Part shown: one piece after another, positions 11,918 to 22,698 of the stretch | How positions within the stretch are numbered: position 1 is the first letter of the stretch | Layout: each line of letters starts with the position of its first letter | Source: Viscum album | Taxonomy: Eukaryota > Streptophyta > Magnoliopsida > Santalales > Viscaceae | Assembly (NCBI GenBank): GCA_963277665.1 | Contig: OY728131.1 | Location: 1,390,130,688 to 1,390,194,687, forward strand | Direction of reading: 5' to 3' | Length of the DNA: 64,000 bases | Program-made: the position numbers and the translations under genes | Notes under the pieces: model-generated | What the model saw: only the letters and a program-made list of their open reading frames with translations | Database searches by the model: none | Told to the model about the DNA's origin: nothing

Positions 11918-13639
11918 TTAATTTTTTTTAAAAGGATTTTGGTGAGTATAACCTACTCCAGTAGTATTTCCTTGAGGATTTATTTGAGAATACATCTTTT
12001 CAAAATTTTCATTACCATAAGTAATTTTTCCAAGAAATTTCTTAAGATAATATATTTCGGATATTATTCTGATGACTAAATTCATAACCTCGTGAATTAT
12101 TTCCTTAGAGTTATATTTTACCTCCAAAACATTTAATTTTGTAAAAGCATTATTAATATATTTATAATGTTTTTCCTTTTCAGAATTTACTTCCTTATGT
12201 ACTTTATAAAGATTTTCAAAAAGCACATCCTCATCTTCAAGATCTCTAAAGAGGTCTGAAATCTCTTTTATAAGGACTTCTTATCTAGTATTTTCCTTGT
12301 CCAATTTCTAAGAAATTCTGCAATTTTTTTCTTCTAACAACTTGGAAAATCTAGATAATTCATCATATGAAGGTATTTCTTCATTATCTAAATATAGTGT
12401 ATCTTCATTAGAAGTAATATCTCCTGAATAGTAATTTATACCAAGAGATAAATTTGTTAAACCCTCAAAAGAGTGTACCTTGTCCATAAGACGTGTATTA
12501 GGGAAAGAAGTAGTAGCAATGAATCCAATATTTTTCGGTGCTGATGATTAATATTCATAAGATTCACTTCCCAATGACTGTCCGAAGCTAGCAATCCAAG
12601 TATACTTTTCATTAAGATTTTTCTTGTGCTTCGAATGATAGAATTTCTTCTTGTTGCTATCTGAATTATTTTCCTTCTTTTATTTCTTTATAAATAGAGG
12701 GAAATGAAGTCTGATATGACATGTTCTTCTACATTCATAAAAAGTAAATTCAACATCAATATTCTCTTTGTAGTATCTATTCGTAAACATATTTTGATAG
12801 TTCTTTTGAGAAACTATATTGTTCATTATCTGAGAAATATTAGCAAATTCAGTCTCAGAGTCTTCTAAATCATTAGATTATGACTATATAGTTACTTTCA
12901 TTGACGTTGATCTAGTTACTCTTTTTGGAGTCTTGGATTTCATATGTTTTTATGTAGTTGTAAAAGAAACTACTTAATTTCCATTCTTCTTTTTAACATT
13001 ATCATCATCTCTATTCATTCTAGTCTCAAGCTGTAGAAGAGTTCCAAACAACTCATCTAAGGTAATCTGGGTAACATTCCTTTTCTCATTAATTATTGAC
13101 CTCCTGGATTCCCACTCATTTATAATGATTTCTATGATCTAATCTACAAGAACCACATTATCAAATAATTTTTCTACCATATACTGTAAGCTATTAATGA
13201 TAGTCATAAACCTTTGATGAACTTTACTTATAGGTTCTCCATAAGAAAAGTTAAATGCATTGTATTCATCTCTCAACATAGCTCTTCTTCTCTCTATGAC
13301 CATAGGAGTAACAAAATGTGTGACTTCAAGTTTCTTCTAGATACTATTTGTGGACTCACAAGATGATATTTGACTCTATATGTTCCTTGTCATGGATCAT
13401 AACAATGTATTTCTGACTCTAAAATTTGCATGATATTCTGATTTCTACTGATTAGTAAAAGTTTTCAATTCCTTATCCGGAATCTTATTATCTCCTATCA
13501 ACATTAGGAAGTTATCAACTACAGCGTTAATAACAAAATAATTCATCCTATCTCTCTATTACTCATAATCAATTCTATAAAAAATAAGAGGTCTGGTAGG
13601 ATTTATATTGTCGATAGAACCAAAATTTAAACCTGCCAT
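11918..13639 (-). pseudogene. C1 gag (capsid and nucleocapsid)
   Basis: Gag packages the element RNA. The start codon is at 13637-13639 (MAGLNFGS), about 260 bases inside the primer site. RPLIFYRIDYE near 13590 matches the copia gag entry (usual form FxGxNYxxWKxxM), and FNFSYGEPISKVHQRFMTIINSL near 13220 matches the usual capsid block. Near 12725 a zinc knuckle has decayed: FYECRRTCHIRLHFP has lost its first and last cysteines. The C-terminal part (12226-11918) is Lys/Glu-rich and probably coiled coil. There are many stops, and the original length would be about 570 residues. Confidence 0.8.
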
Positions 13640-13890
13640 CTTAAGGAAAATCATTCAAACAAACTTGTTAGTAATAAATTTTTGTAAACAAAAGGAAATA
13701 TAATAGGCAAGGAAAAGAGGATGAGAGTACCTCTATGAAAAAATGAATCCAAAATTTTAGGGATCTGAAAATATGATTTTGACAAAGTGAAAATGAATAT
13801 TCCTCTTCTCAATCTAATCGTGAGATTAATTCAGATTTAACCAAAACTCTGAAGCCAATGTTAGATTGGTTTAGGGTACAAGGTCACCTC

Positions 13891-13902
13891 CTCTGATACC
13901 AA
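13891..13902 (-). promoter_or_regulatory. C1 primer binding site (initiator Met tRNA)
   Basis: On the minus strand the bases just inside the 5' LTR read TTGGTATCAGAG, matching the TGGTATCAGAGC primer site complementary to the 3' end of plant initiator methionine tRNA. It fixes the inner LTR edge at 13904. Confidence 0.92.
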
Positions 13903-13903
13903 T

Positions 13904-15483
13904 TGTTTGATTGATAGTATGATAGATATTATACTCATTATAGTATCAATCTATGTTTCAGATACTCAATATACAAGAGGGGAAGAATTGTATATTTTAA
14001 AAAATCCATAAAGAAATTTTTCATAAACAAAATTCACAACAACTATAAGTTCAAATAGCTTGCCTGATTACGGAAAAGTGAATCCGTAAATGAAACTTTA
14101 AAAAAGTTTACATAAACTATGATTCTACCTCAAAGAATATAGAATCCTATTTAATCAGAGTACAAGTCTAAGAAAGTATAATAATAGTATACTTTCCTCA
14201 ATAACAAAAATTATAGTGGCAAACATAATTGAAATACTAAAAGTAAAAAGTAGTAACTCTTTTAACCCAAACAGTAGGGTATACATAACCCTGGATAAAG
14301 GTCCCTTGATTTATACTTTCAATAAAGTATGTCATACCCAATCCCAGGTAATCCCTCAATCCATAGATAGATATTTGTCTTGTTATCCCCGCTAGCCCTC
14401 GATTTGTAAGGAAATCGTAAACTCTGACTTCACAACCTAAAGTCTCTGATTTCAAGTAAATCGCACCTCTTTCCAAAGAAAATCTTCATGGAGAAAAGTT
14501 TAAACAAGCCTTTCAAACATTCTGCATGAAGCTTGAGAGTTTATAAGATCCCCTCTCTCTAGAAATCACTTCAACAGCATGTATGCAAATTTTTCAAAGT
14601 TTAGTACTGAGCTCATTCAAATGAGATCCTATTTAGGGGAATAGCTTCAACGGTCGACCCCTACCTCCCACGGTCATATTTTTTCATGAATTTTTGATGG
14701 AATTATACACGTGTATCTCAAAAAATAGTTATTTAGTAACTGAATGTAATATATCATTTTATAACCAAAAACATGTGTAAGCTAAAAATGGTTACGTAAC
14801 CTAACTCAAATATTTGAAATGTAAGAAAATAAATGGTTGGAGTCTTAAAAAAAATATTTAGTTTCTATAAAACAAGGATATTTGGATTCTGTTTTCCAAG
14901 GAATTTAGAACATGAATTCTATAGAATTCTAGAGTATGAATTTCATGGATATTCGGAATCTGAATTCTCAAATATTTGGAAACTGATCTTACAATGTTTG
15001 GAGTTAGATTTCATGAGAATTCGGAGTCAGAACATACAAAGTTCAGAGTCTGGATTTATTAGATTTTGGAGTTAGAACTCATAAGAGTTCGGAGTCTGAA
15101 TTCAGAGAACTCGGAGTCATAACTTAGAAGAGTTCAGAGTCTGAATTCAGAGAACTTAGAGTCTGAATTCAGAGTTTGAAAATAGAATACAATTTATCTA
15201 CGTATTATATGATTCCAATGTTTTAGATATGAAACCGAAATTTACACTTATAAAAGATAATGAAAAATGAAAAAAATGGTAAGGATAAATCTTCTTGGGG
15301 ATGTATAGTTTTCCTTATAGAAGTAAAACAGAGGGTAAAATGATATTTTCCTTGAGATAATGTGTTTTTGATTTTCAAAACAACAATGAATGGTAAAGTC
15401 ATAAAAAGACCTTATTGACTACAAAATCTCCCCCAAACATGAAGGAATGGAAAAGTCATAAGTAAAAACTTATTGACTCAACA
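13904..15483 (-). repeat. C1 5' LTR
   Basis: Partner of 3224-4846 and slightly shorter. It carries a diverged copy of the 45-bp tandem units (about 15014-15175) and the same duplicated outer edge with an embedded GGGGGAGATT (15409-15483). In element sense it starts TGTTGAGTC and ends next to the primer site. F1 LTR sequence resumes directly after it. Confidence 0.88.
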
Positions 15484-16195
15484 TACCCCTCAAATGTATG
15501 ATGTCAGTGTTTTCCTAATCAGGATTGTGTTCTCTTATATTATTTCTCTGTCTAATCATTAATGTAGAATCCTAGGTCGGTATTATGGTTGTGAATACCA
15601 TTGGACATTGTATATTTTTTGATTATCTATATATATTCTAGTTATATGTGATGTAGACATACACATGTGTATATATGACTATATTATAAATCATTGTATT
15701 ATTTTTTGGTTTCAAAGTGTCATACTAGACATTTTCATGCTGACCCCTAAAATTTAACTACCCACACATATAGTGTCATGTGAAGATGATTGAAATATTT
15801 ATTTAATACATGAGGGACTAGGACCTGATGGTGTTTAGTGATACCATTCATACCGAGGTGTGTTCCTAGAGTATCTAGATAGTAGACCCTTTAGATTCAT
15901 GTCCATGTTTTTTAATGGAATTTTGTGGTAGGTTTGAATTTTTCATTGTATAATTTCCCTTACTTATTTTCAAACTATGGTTGTCAGATTTAGATATATG
16001 CATTCATGTTTGTTAAGTTTTTTTATATTGCATCATTGTGTAGGATTATAGATCTATTCATGTCAACAAGTAAATACGATAAGGCCTCCCATGTGAGTAA
16101 TATGACTTCTCGGTTTTTGTCACTATACCTCGGCCTATTGGAGGCTATCTTGGGGAGTCAAAACATGGGGCCCATTCTTCTAGTTCATGATAGTG
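15484..16195 (+). repeat. F1 5' LTR, second part
   Basis: Continues the F1 LTR after C1. It matches 26290-26985: GTAGAATCCTAGGTCGGTAT near 15565 against GTAATCCTAGGTTGGTAT near 26346, and TATATGTGATGTAGACATA near 15640 against the same block near 26425. The end is placed next to the primer-site candidate, where the match with the 3' LTR fades. Confidence 0.65.
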
Positions 16196-16207
16196 TGGTA
16201 TTAGTGT
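16196..16207 (+). promoter_or_regulatory. F1 candidate primer binding site
   Basis: TGGTATTAGTGT differs from TGGTATCAGAGC at three positions, two of them C to T, as methylated cytosines decay. It lies where the two F1 LTR copies stop matching. A second weak candidate, TTAGTATCAAGATC near 16528, lies after the likely gag start and is less likely. Confidence 0.4.
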
Positions 16208-16498
16208 ATTCGGTTCTACATTAGAACTAGATTCTATTAGAGAGGTCTGGGGTAATAGTGTTAATTGTTTGAATTTTAACATTGAGGCCAGGGACTCTTG
16301 TTTTGGTGTAGTTTCCAAAATATCCATACACTAGGACTCTGATCACCTGCCTTTTTATTCAGTACATGATAACATTTCTTATTGGGAATTTTTCTTACAT
16401 CAGTCATAAAATAATGGATTATGGTTTTCATGTTCTTATTGAGTTACCTATCAAGATATACACAATGATTGTGCTACATATTTTTTACATTTAGGATG

Positions 16499-17960
16499 CC
16501 TCCGGGATGGTATGTCAACTAGGGTTTAGTATCAAGATCATATGGATGGTTACATCAATGAAGAATTATCGATACAATTACTAGTTATAGAGATGATACC
16601 ACATGGGGGGGAACTAGATATACCACCACCTGTTGAGCATATTATGGTACCTGAAGTACTCGTGGAAGAGGTGAAAATGAAGAGTGAACTTCATGAGTTC
16701 TTCGGATAGATACCTATTATGTTTAGAGGAAATACAAAAACATAAATGGATGAGGATTGGATTGATCTAGTGACACGTTTTCTTCATATGTCATGGAATC
16801 GAACAATGTAGTTGGTGGTTCATACTGCGAACCTTATACATGGATCTGTATATTGATGGTAGGGTTTAGTGACTTAGTTTTATAACATGTTTTCTCCAGC
16901 ATGGTCAAATTTTAAGTTCCATTTTAGTGATTGGTTCTCTCTAGCTCTGCTGAGGGATCTATGATGCTATGTGGATCTAGATATCTAGAAGGGAAACTTG
17001 AAAATAAATGAGAATTCATCGAGTTTTACTAACCAATACATGTACATAATTTATATGGATCGTTACTAGTTATTCATGGATCAATCCTTCGAGCAGGTTT
17101 TTCATAGATTCATTTGTGCTAGAGTGAACCCTCAATGAATTCCTACATATTCATGAATAATCGACTTAGTTTCAATTGTTGAGATTTTTTTGGCTGAGTA
17201 GATACATCAAGTTGTTTCTAGTGGCGAGAACACAAAAGTGGAGACCTCATCCATAGGGTTCTACATAAATTACATAGACTTGAATGTGTAATAAATTTCA
17301 GGAGGAGATACCATGAAAGATATTCTAGAGTTTATGGCTCTCAGAATTGGATTAGTCTTCCTAGAGAGAGGTTATTATACTAATTTAATGGTAGGGTACA
17401 TCTTAATCGAGACTGTCTGACCTTCCATATAGCTAAATGAGAGATTTTTAATGGTCTATAAAGAATAAGAAATTAGTAGGAATTGAAATTTATATAGGGT
17501 TTTAGATGTTGTATATGATCTGGTATAGAATCAAGTGGAGGTAGAAACATTTACTTGTTACAACCACCACCCATAGGTGGTCAACATATGTCTTAGGGAT
17601 TTGGGGGATAGGAGCAAGGATTTTTGTAGGTGGTTGAATCATATGACCCATGTGCTTTGTGAAATATTTAGGTACAATATGTATCTATTCTACCATATTT
17701 TCTACTATTATAGACATAGTTTATAGTCATTCCATTCATTACTTATATCTTGTTCGATAATTATAGATTCACGTTGATCCATTTGCTCACCCCTTTCACC
17801 TGTATACTCTTTTTAGAGATAAATTTGTGATCACAAACTAGTGCCAAAAGTGTGGCCTGACTATTGGATGTGATATTTTATGTTGGTATGTCTTTGTAAA
17901 AATGATGAGGCTATAAGAAATCATCATATTTATGGACTTGTTATCCATATTTCATACACA
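16499..17960 (+). pseudogene. F1 gag relic
   Basis: Decayed gypsy gag. An ATG opens MPPGWYVN at 16499; a start of this kind (MPP...) is common in gag of the Tekay/Del group. Near 16715-16930 a frame reads MDEDWIDLVTRFLHMSW and, further on, SPAWSNFKFHFSDWF, which fits the retrotransposon capsid pattern (normally ...W...F..L..P...K...A...L...A..WW). A weak zinc-knuckle trace, CQKCGLTIGCDILCW, lies near 17842. Stops and frame changes occur every 50 to 100 bases. The call rests mostly on position and partial motifs. Confidence 0.5.
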
Positions 17961-18119
17961 TATTTACTAATTTAGGGGGAGGAAGTGGTGCCAATATTGT
18001 GATGGGACAAGGTTCTCCTTTGTTGGTAAAATGAAAACCCACGTAGCATAGGGTAGAATCATGGAAAGGATGGTGTCTCTGATTACTCGCCATTTGGATA
18101 TAATGGTCCTTGGGGTTGT

Positions 18120-19110
18120 GGATGTTGTGATTTTTTAGTTTCCTGCAGTATTGGAGGGGTATGAGATATATTTTCTAAGGATGTTCCAGGTTTACCTCCC
18201 CACCGTAAAATAAATGTCTACATTGACCTACAACCTAAGATGATGAAAATATATGTTCTTGTATATTTGATGGCTCCCTTAGAGATTCTTGATATAAGGG
18301 TACAGTCAAGGGACATTTAGAGGATGGGGTTTTCTATAATTAGTGTTTCATACAAGGTACCTTCAGTTTTTTTCTCAAAAATGTCATATGGGAACATGAT
18401 GTTCAATATGAAATATATGTGCTTCAATCAGTTGATATTGAAGAATAATTATCCACTATTGATGAATAATTTCATCCTTAATAACTTGAGATCGGTGTAA
18501 TGGTTCTAAATGGTTGACCACAAGTTAGCCTATCATCATTTGTGAGTACATGATGAGGATATACTGAAGAAGAAATTATTATGTCTCTATGAACATTATG
18601 ATTACAAGGTGATTCCCTATCGCATGATGAACACCCCAGTATTTTTCATGGGACTCCAAAACTAGATATTTCAACCATTCCTATAATGGTTTGTGGTAGT
18701 ATTCATTAATGATATCCTAGTGTACTTCGACTTCGATGTGTAGCACATGAGACCCTAGAGGACAGTTCTTGTAATGCTTTGAGAGTACTAAAATTATGGT
18801 ATGCTTGTGATTTTACAGATCTAGATTTAGGTGATTCACCTTCTATGACACATTTTCTAAGAAGATGGATTGGTAGTGGACCCATACAATTTTTATGTTG
18901 GGTTATCTTAAAAGAAATTGAAGAGAATGATAGTGGTGCGAAGATTCCTTTGGTAGGAAGGATATCACAAGATATTAATACATGATTTTTATTGGACATG
19001 ATCACCCATGATATGTTTTACCCCAAATGGTTCTCCTTTCATGTGGACAGATATCTGTGAATACGCAGTTCAATTGTAGGGAAATAGTTTGACCTACAAT
19101 CCCATATTGT
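18120..19110 (+). pseudogene. F1 reverse transcriptase (gypsy)
   Basis: Gypsy RT read across several frames. VPGLPPHRK near 18185 is the lead-in to RT (usual form LPGLPPxRE). VDHKLAYHHL near 18512 stands for [10 protein letters not shown], with the first catalytic aspartate kept. YKVIPYRMMNTP near 18605 stands for FxVMPFGLTNAP. The active-site box is VVFINDILVYF; the first of the two adjacent aspartates is asparagine (18708-18710). The stretch near 19025 (PNGSPFMWTDICEYAVQ) is the usual RT-RNase H junction. No frame stays open throughout. Confidence 0.82.
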
Positions 19111-19420
19111 GATTATCAAATGAGGGTGTTGATTATGTAGTGTTATAAGATGCCATAGGAAAAAATCTTGGATGTGTTTTTTTGTAGAGGAAGGAAATTA
19201 TTGTGTAAGTTTCCAATTAGTTGAGACCACATGAGAAAAACGACATCAGCCCCAATTATGAATTTGTAGTGGTTGTATTTGTAGTAATGATGTGGAGACA
19301 CTACCTAATGGGTGGGCATTTTATCATCTATTCTGATCACATGAGTCAAAAGTATATCTTCTTACCAAAGGATATAATCTTGAGATAGAGGAAATGTATA
19401 GAATTCTCATTGAACTATTA
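19111..19420 (+). pseudogene. F1 RNase H (gypsy)
   Basis: RNase H of the F1 polyprotein. LGCVF near 19168 corresponds to LGCVLMQ. NYEFVVVVF and MMWRHYLMGGHFIIYSDHMS, followed by KYIF (19254-19365), correspond to the typical DLELAAVVFALKIWRHYLYG and FTDHKSLKYIF blocks of plant gypsy elements. The aspartate of SDHMS remains. It directly follows RT, which fixes the family order. Confidence 0.8.
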
Positions 19421-19639
19421 CATAATATTGTATATAATTTGAGGATGGGGAATATTTTAGATGTTGCTCCAAGCAAGAAGATCTTGATTTCTATTATTGA
19501 GTGTGGTGCTAGAGAAATTTTCTTCATTCGTGTTTTCATTTGGGGATGGAGTTGGAGAATCATACCTCAAGTTGATGGCTACCTAATATTAAATTTTTCA
19601 ACTAGTCATGGTGGAACAAAATGGTGATGTGGAATATGC

Positions 19640-20625
19640 GAACCTATGTACTCAGCTATAAATTGTGCATGCTCATGATGGATTTTCAAAAGTTGAGGAA
19701 CATGATGTTATTTTTAGAGGATGCATATTGGTAACAATGATGTTTCAGGAGGAGATTCTGAGAGATTTTCATATATCTCCATTCATGGAACATCCTGGTG
19801 TGGCAATCCATTAAATGGAAATACAATGTCAGTTTTGGAGTCTAGTGACGAAGAAGGAAGATGCAATGTTTGTCTATTGATGGCTTACTGGTCTAAAAGT
19901 GATGGATAAGGACCAAGTTCCAGTGGGTTTCTCTTAACTCCTTGAGGTGCTAGAGTGGTAGTGGGATTGTAAATCCATGGACTTCATGGTGGTATTACCA
20001 CATAATTAAAGGGTACATTCAATCAATTTGTTGATATTAACTTGAATCACCATGGAATCCCAATTTATAGTATTTTGGGGGTATAATTTTTAGAGGGCTT
20101 AGGATGACTCTACATGGAGGAGATAGTCTGACTCCGTGGAGTTCCTTAAATGATCATTTCTGACCATGTTGATCTCTTCACATCCCAATTTTGTAAGGGA
20201 TTAATGGAGGCATTTGGAGAAAAGTTACTCTGGAGAACATTGTTCCACTCCCAAAAATATAGCCAGATAGAGTGTACTATTCATGTTCTAGAGTACATGC
20301 TATTATCTTTCATGTCAGACACTGGCCATAGTTGGGTGGATCACCTACCACCATTGGATTTTTCATGCAACAATAGATACTATTAGACCTAATTATGTAA
20401 CCATTGTCGGATTTGTATGAGTGACCCTATATGACTATACATTTTTGGACTAACCCAGGAGATTTGGAACTGATGGTCCATGAGTTGGTGTAAGAAATTA
20501 TCAAGAAGGTGAAAATAATACTAAAAATATGAAGACTACACACAGCCTTGAAAAGTCATATGTGGATAGATGATAGAGGCTATTTTAATTTGAGAAAGAA
20601 TAACATGTGTTTCTATGGGTGATAT
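19640..20625 (+). pseudogene. F1 integrase, N-terminal and core part
   Basis: The best block is 20130-20380. LRGVP with MIISDHVDLFTSQF corresponds to LHGVPxSIVSDRDxxFTSxFW, with a core aspartate kept; HSQKYSQIECTIHVLEYML corresponds to HPQTDGQSERTIQTLEDML, with the glutamate kept; HLPPLDFSCNNRY corresponds to LPLVEFAYNNSYH. Near 20535-20620, ALKSHMWIDDRGYFNLRKNN corresponds to the RQKSYADxRRRDLEF block of the C-terminal region. The frame then stops abruptly and resumes at 22165, so an insertion splits it. Confidence 0.82.
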
Positions 20626-22160
20626 TTCTTTTTTAATACATATTTTGATGGGGTTTACATATATTTCCATTGTATATTAATTAATTTAATAATGTATACG
20701 TTCCTTATATCATGGTTTTTAATTCTTTTATAGGATGGAAATTTAGAGAAATACGAAAAAAGGCGGAATGAAAGAATGAAAAGTCATGCAGTATGACACT
20801 GGATTTTTTGGTATGTTCATGGAGCACATCCAATGCACAAAAGTGAGGAACCAGGATGAAATGGGGTTTCTAACGATGAATGATGAAGTTACACATCGTG
20901 TAATGTTTATAAATGATGTGTAAATGACCATGTTGTGAATATATTTCCAATTTTGATAAGAGGGATACATGAAAAAGGATTAAATTATGTGAAAACTTAT
21001 TTCACGTCATGTAATATCCCGAAAACGTAGAAAACACTAATTTCCTACAGATATTTAATGGGAGATTATGAGATATTTTGACTTAGTCGGGAAAAGAACA
21101 TCATTTTTTGACCTTTACAGAACTATATTGTTTAAATATAAGCCTATTTAAATGGTTTATAGCTAGGATAAATGTAATTGCATTAAAATTTTCATGATCC
21201 ACTATTGGGATGCTTCTGAAGTGTTTAACTGGAATTCATAGAATATTGGTTTTCGTTTATGCTTTTCTATTCATTATTTCATGTAATCATTGGATTATTT
21301 CTAGTTTTAATTACAATAAATTTCAATTAATCATTCTTTTTTATTTCATTATTTCTCAAAATCCATTCTATTGATTTGGGTTTAATCATCATTGGAAATC
21401 ACCAAACAATAGCTGAATAAAACTCATAAGGGGGGAAGAATCTATTATCAAGGGTGTGTTCCATGATTGGTTGAATTTCATTCGCTTGTAAAGAGGAATT
21501 CCATAAATGGTTTCATATTTTAACTATTTTTTCTATGTTATTCATAATTGAATCATTGATAATATTTTTTAATAATTAACAAACCCAAAAAATATTGAGA
21601 AGATTTGTTCATGACCATTGAATAGAATTATTCTTCTTCTTTTTAAAATATGAACATGTTTCACTTTATCTATTTTGATTCATCTAACCATGATGAATTT
21701 AGGATATTGGTTAGTTTTAAATTGAATGGACATTTAATTTATTGATGAAACTATTTGGTTGATCTTTTATTTATTATGGTTTTCTTTCAAGCAAAGATGA
21801 ATTTATTTATGAAAATCATCCTTTGAAACTGATTCCCCTCTATTAATATTTTCTATTTAATTTAATTTATCTTAATTTTTGTCATTAGTTTAATTAAAGA
21901 AAAATGAAATTATGGACACCTAAATGTTAGTAACTTCTTTCAATCATTGTATTCCCCTCCCTCTAATGAATCGTCCCCACACATCTACAATACTACGTCT
22001 TTATAGTTTATACAGTTCAAGAAAAAATTAGATTTTTTACTTTGATAAATTCCTCATGAAACTAACCACCACATTTGGTGCATCAATGAGTTTTATCATG
22101 ATGAAGATTAAAAATGTGTGGATGAAGTGAAAATCTATCTCTGACATTCATTGCATCATT
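20626..22160. mobile_element. Unassigned insertion in F1 integrase, with an LTR-like start
   Basis: This 1.5-kb block interrupts F1 integrase between its C-terminal blocks. It holds TGTAATATCCCGAAAACG at 21009, which looks like the start of a gypsy LTR, and a purine run AAGGGGGGAAGAATC near 21428. No paired LTR, target duplication or protein domain was found. It may be a truncated LTR element or solo LTR, with about 30 integrase residues deleted. Limits are estimated from the break in the protein match. Confidence 0.4.
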
Positions 22161-22164
22161 CAAT

Positions 22165-22560
22165 ATACTAATTAGAGTTGGAGAGGTGGTGTACCTCTTA
22201 GATCTCCCTTAATAGTTAGACCAGCTACATGACGTCTTCTATGTGTTACAACTAAGGAGGTACATGCATGACTGATAACACATTATCAATGAGGGAGAGA
22301 TAGACATTGATGATGGAGTGACCATTAAAAAGTACCTATTATATATTTAGGAATATCATGAGAGGATCCATTATAGGCATTTGATTGATTTTTTTATGTT
22401 TCTAGTGGTGGAATTGGAATCTCTTGGAGAGTACATGGAAGCGATAGGATTAGATTCATTCCCAGTACCCAAATCTCTTTGTGTTGCCATTGTTTTATCT
22501 TTTTAGTAAATAATAACCCAAGATGTGAAAATTTTTGTGAATTCCATTTTCCATGTATTA
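22165..22560 (+). pseudogene. F1 integrase C-terminal tail
   Basis: Continues F1 integrase after the insertion. RVGEVVYLLDLP corresponds to RVGxVAYRLALPP, and LHDVFYVLQLRRYMHD corresponds to VHDVFHVSQLRKYVPD, the conserved end of plant gypsy integrases. A weak trace of the following tail (EIDIDDGVTIKKYLLY, then VELESLGEYME) extends to about 22440. A chromodomain cannot be confirmed. Stops interrupt the match. Confidence 0.7.
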
Positions 22561-22698
22561 TTTTTGGTTATTTTATAGATTATGTTTTAGACGATACACT
22601 GAGTCGACATGATATTTTTTGGCATGGTGTTCTCGGAATAAATGTTTGAAATATATTAAATATATTAAATAGAACGCATGTAATTTTTTGTGATAATG

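Larger units (their letters stand above)
3224..15483 (-). mobile_element. C1: large Ty1/copia element, SIRE/Maximus-like
   Basis: This is a complete but dead copia retrotransposon on the minus strand: 5' LTR on the right, primer site, gag-protease-integrase-RT-RNase H, an additional reading frame, polypurine tract, 3' LTR on the left. Integrase before RT is the copia order. The length (12.3 kb), LTRs of about 1.6 kb and a 3.8-kb region after pol fit the SIRE/Maximus lineage, by family knowledge. The flanks read TTCCCC (3218-3223) and TACCCC (15484-15489), a one-mismatch candidate target duplication. F1 LTR sequence resumes to the right. Stops and frameshifts occur in every domain. Confidence 0.9.
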
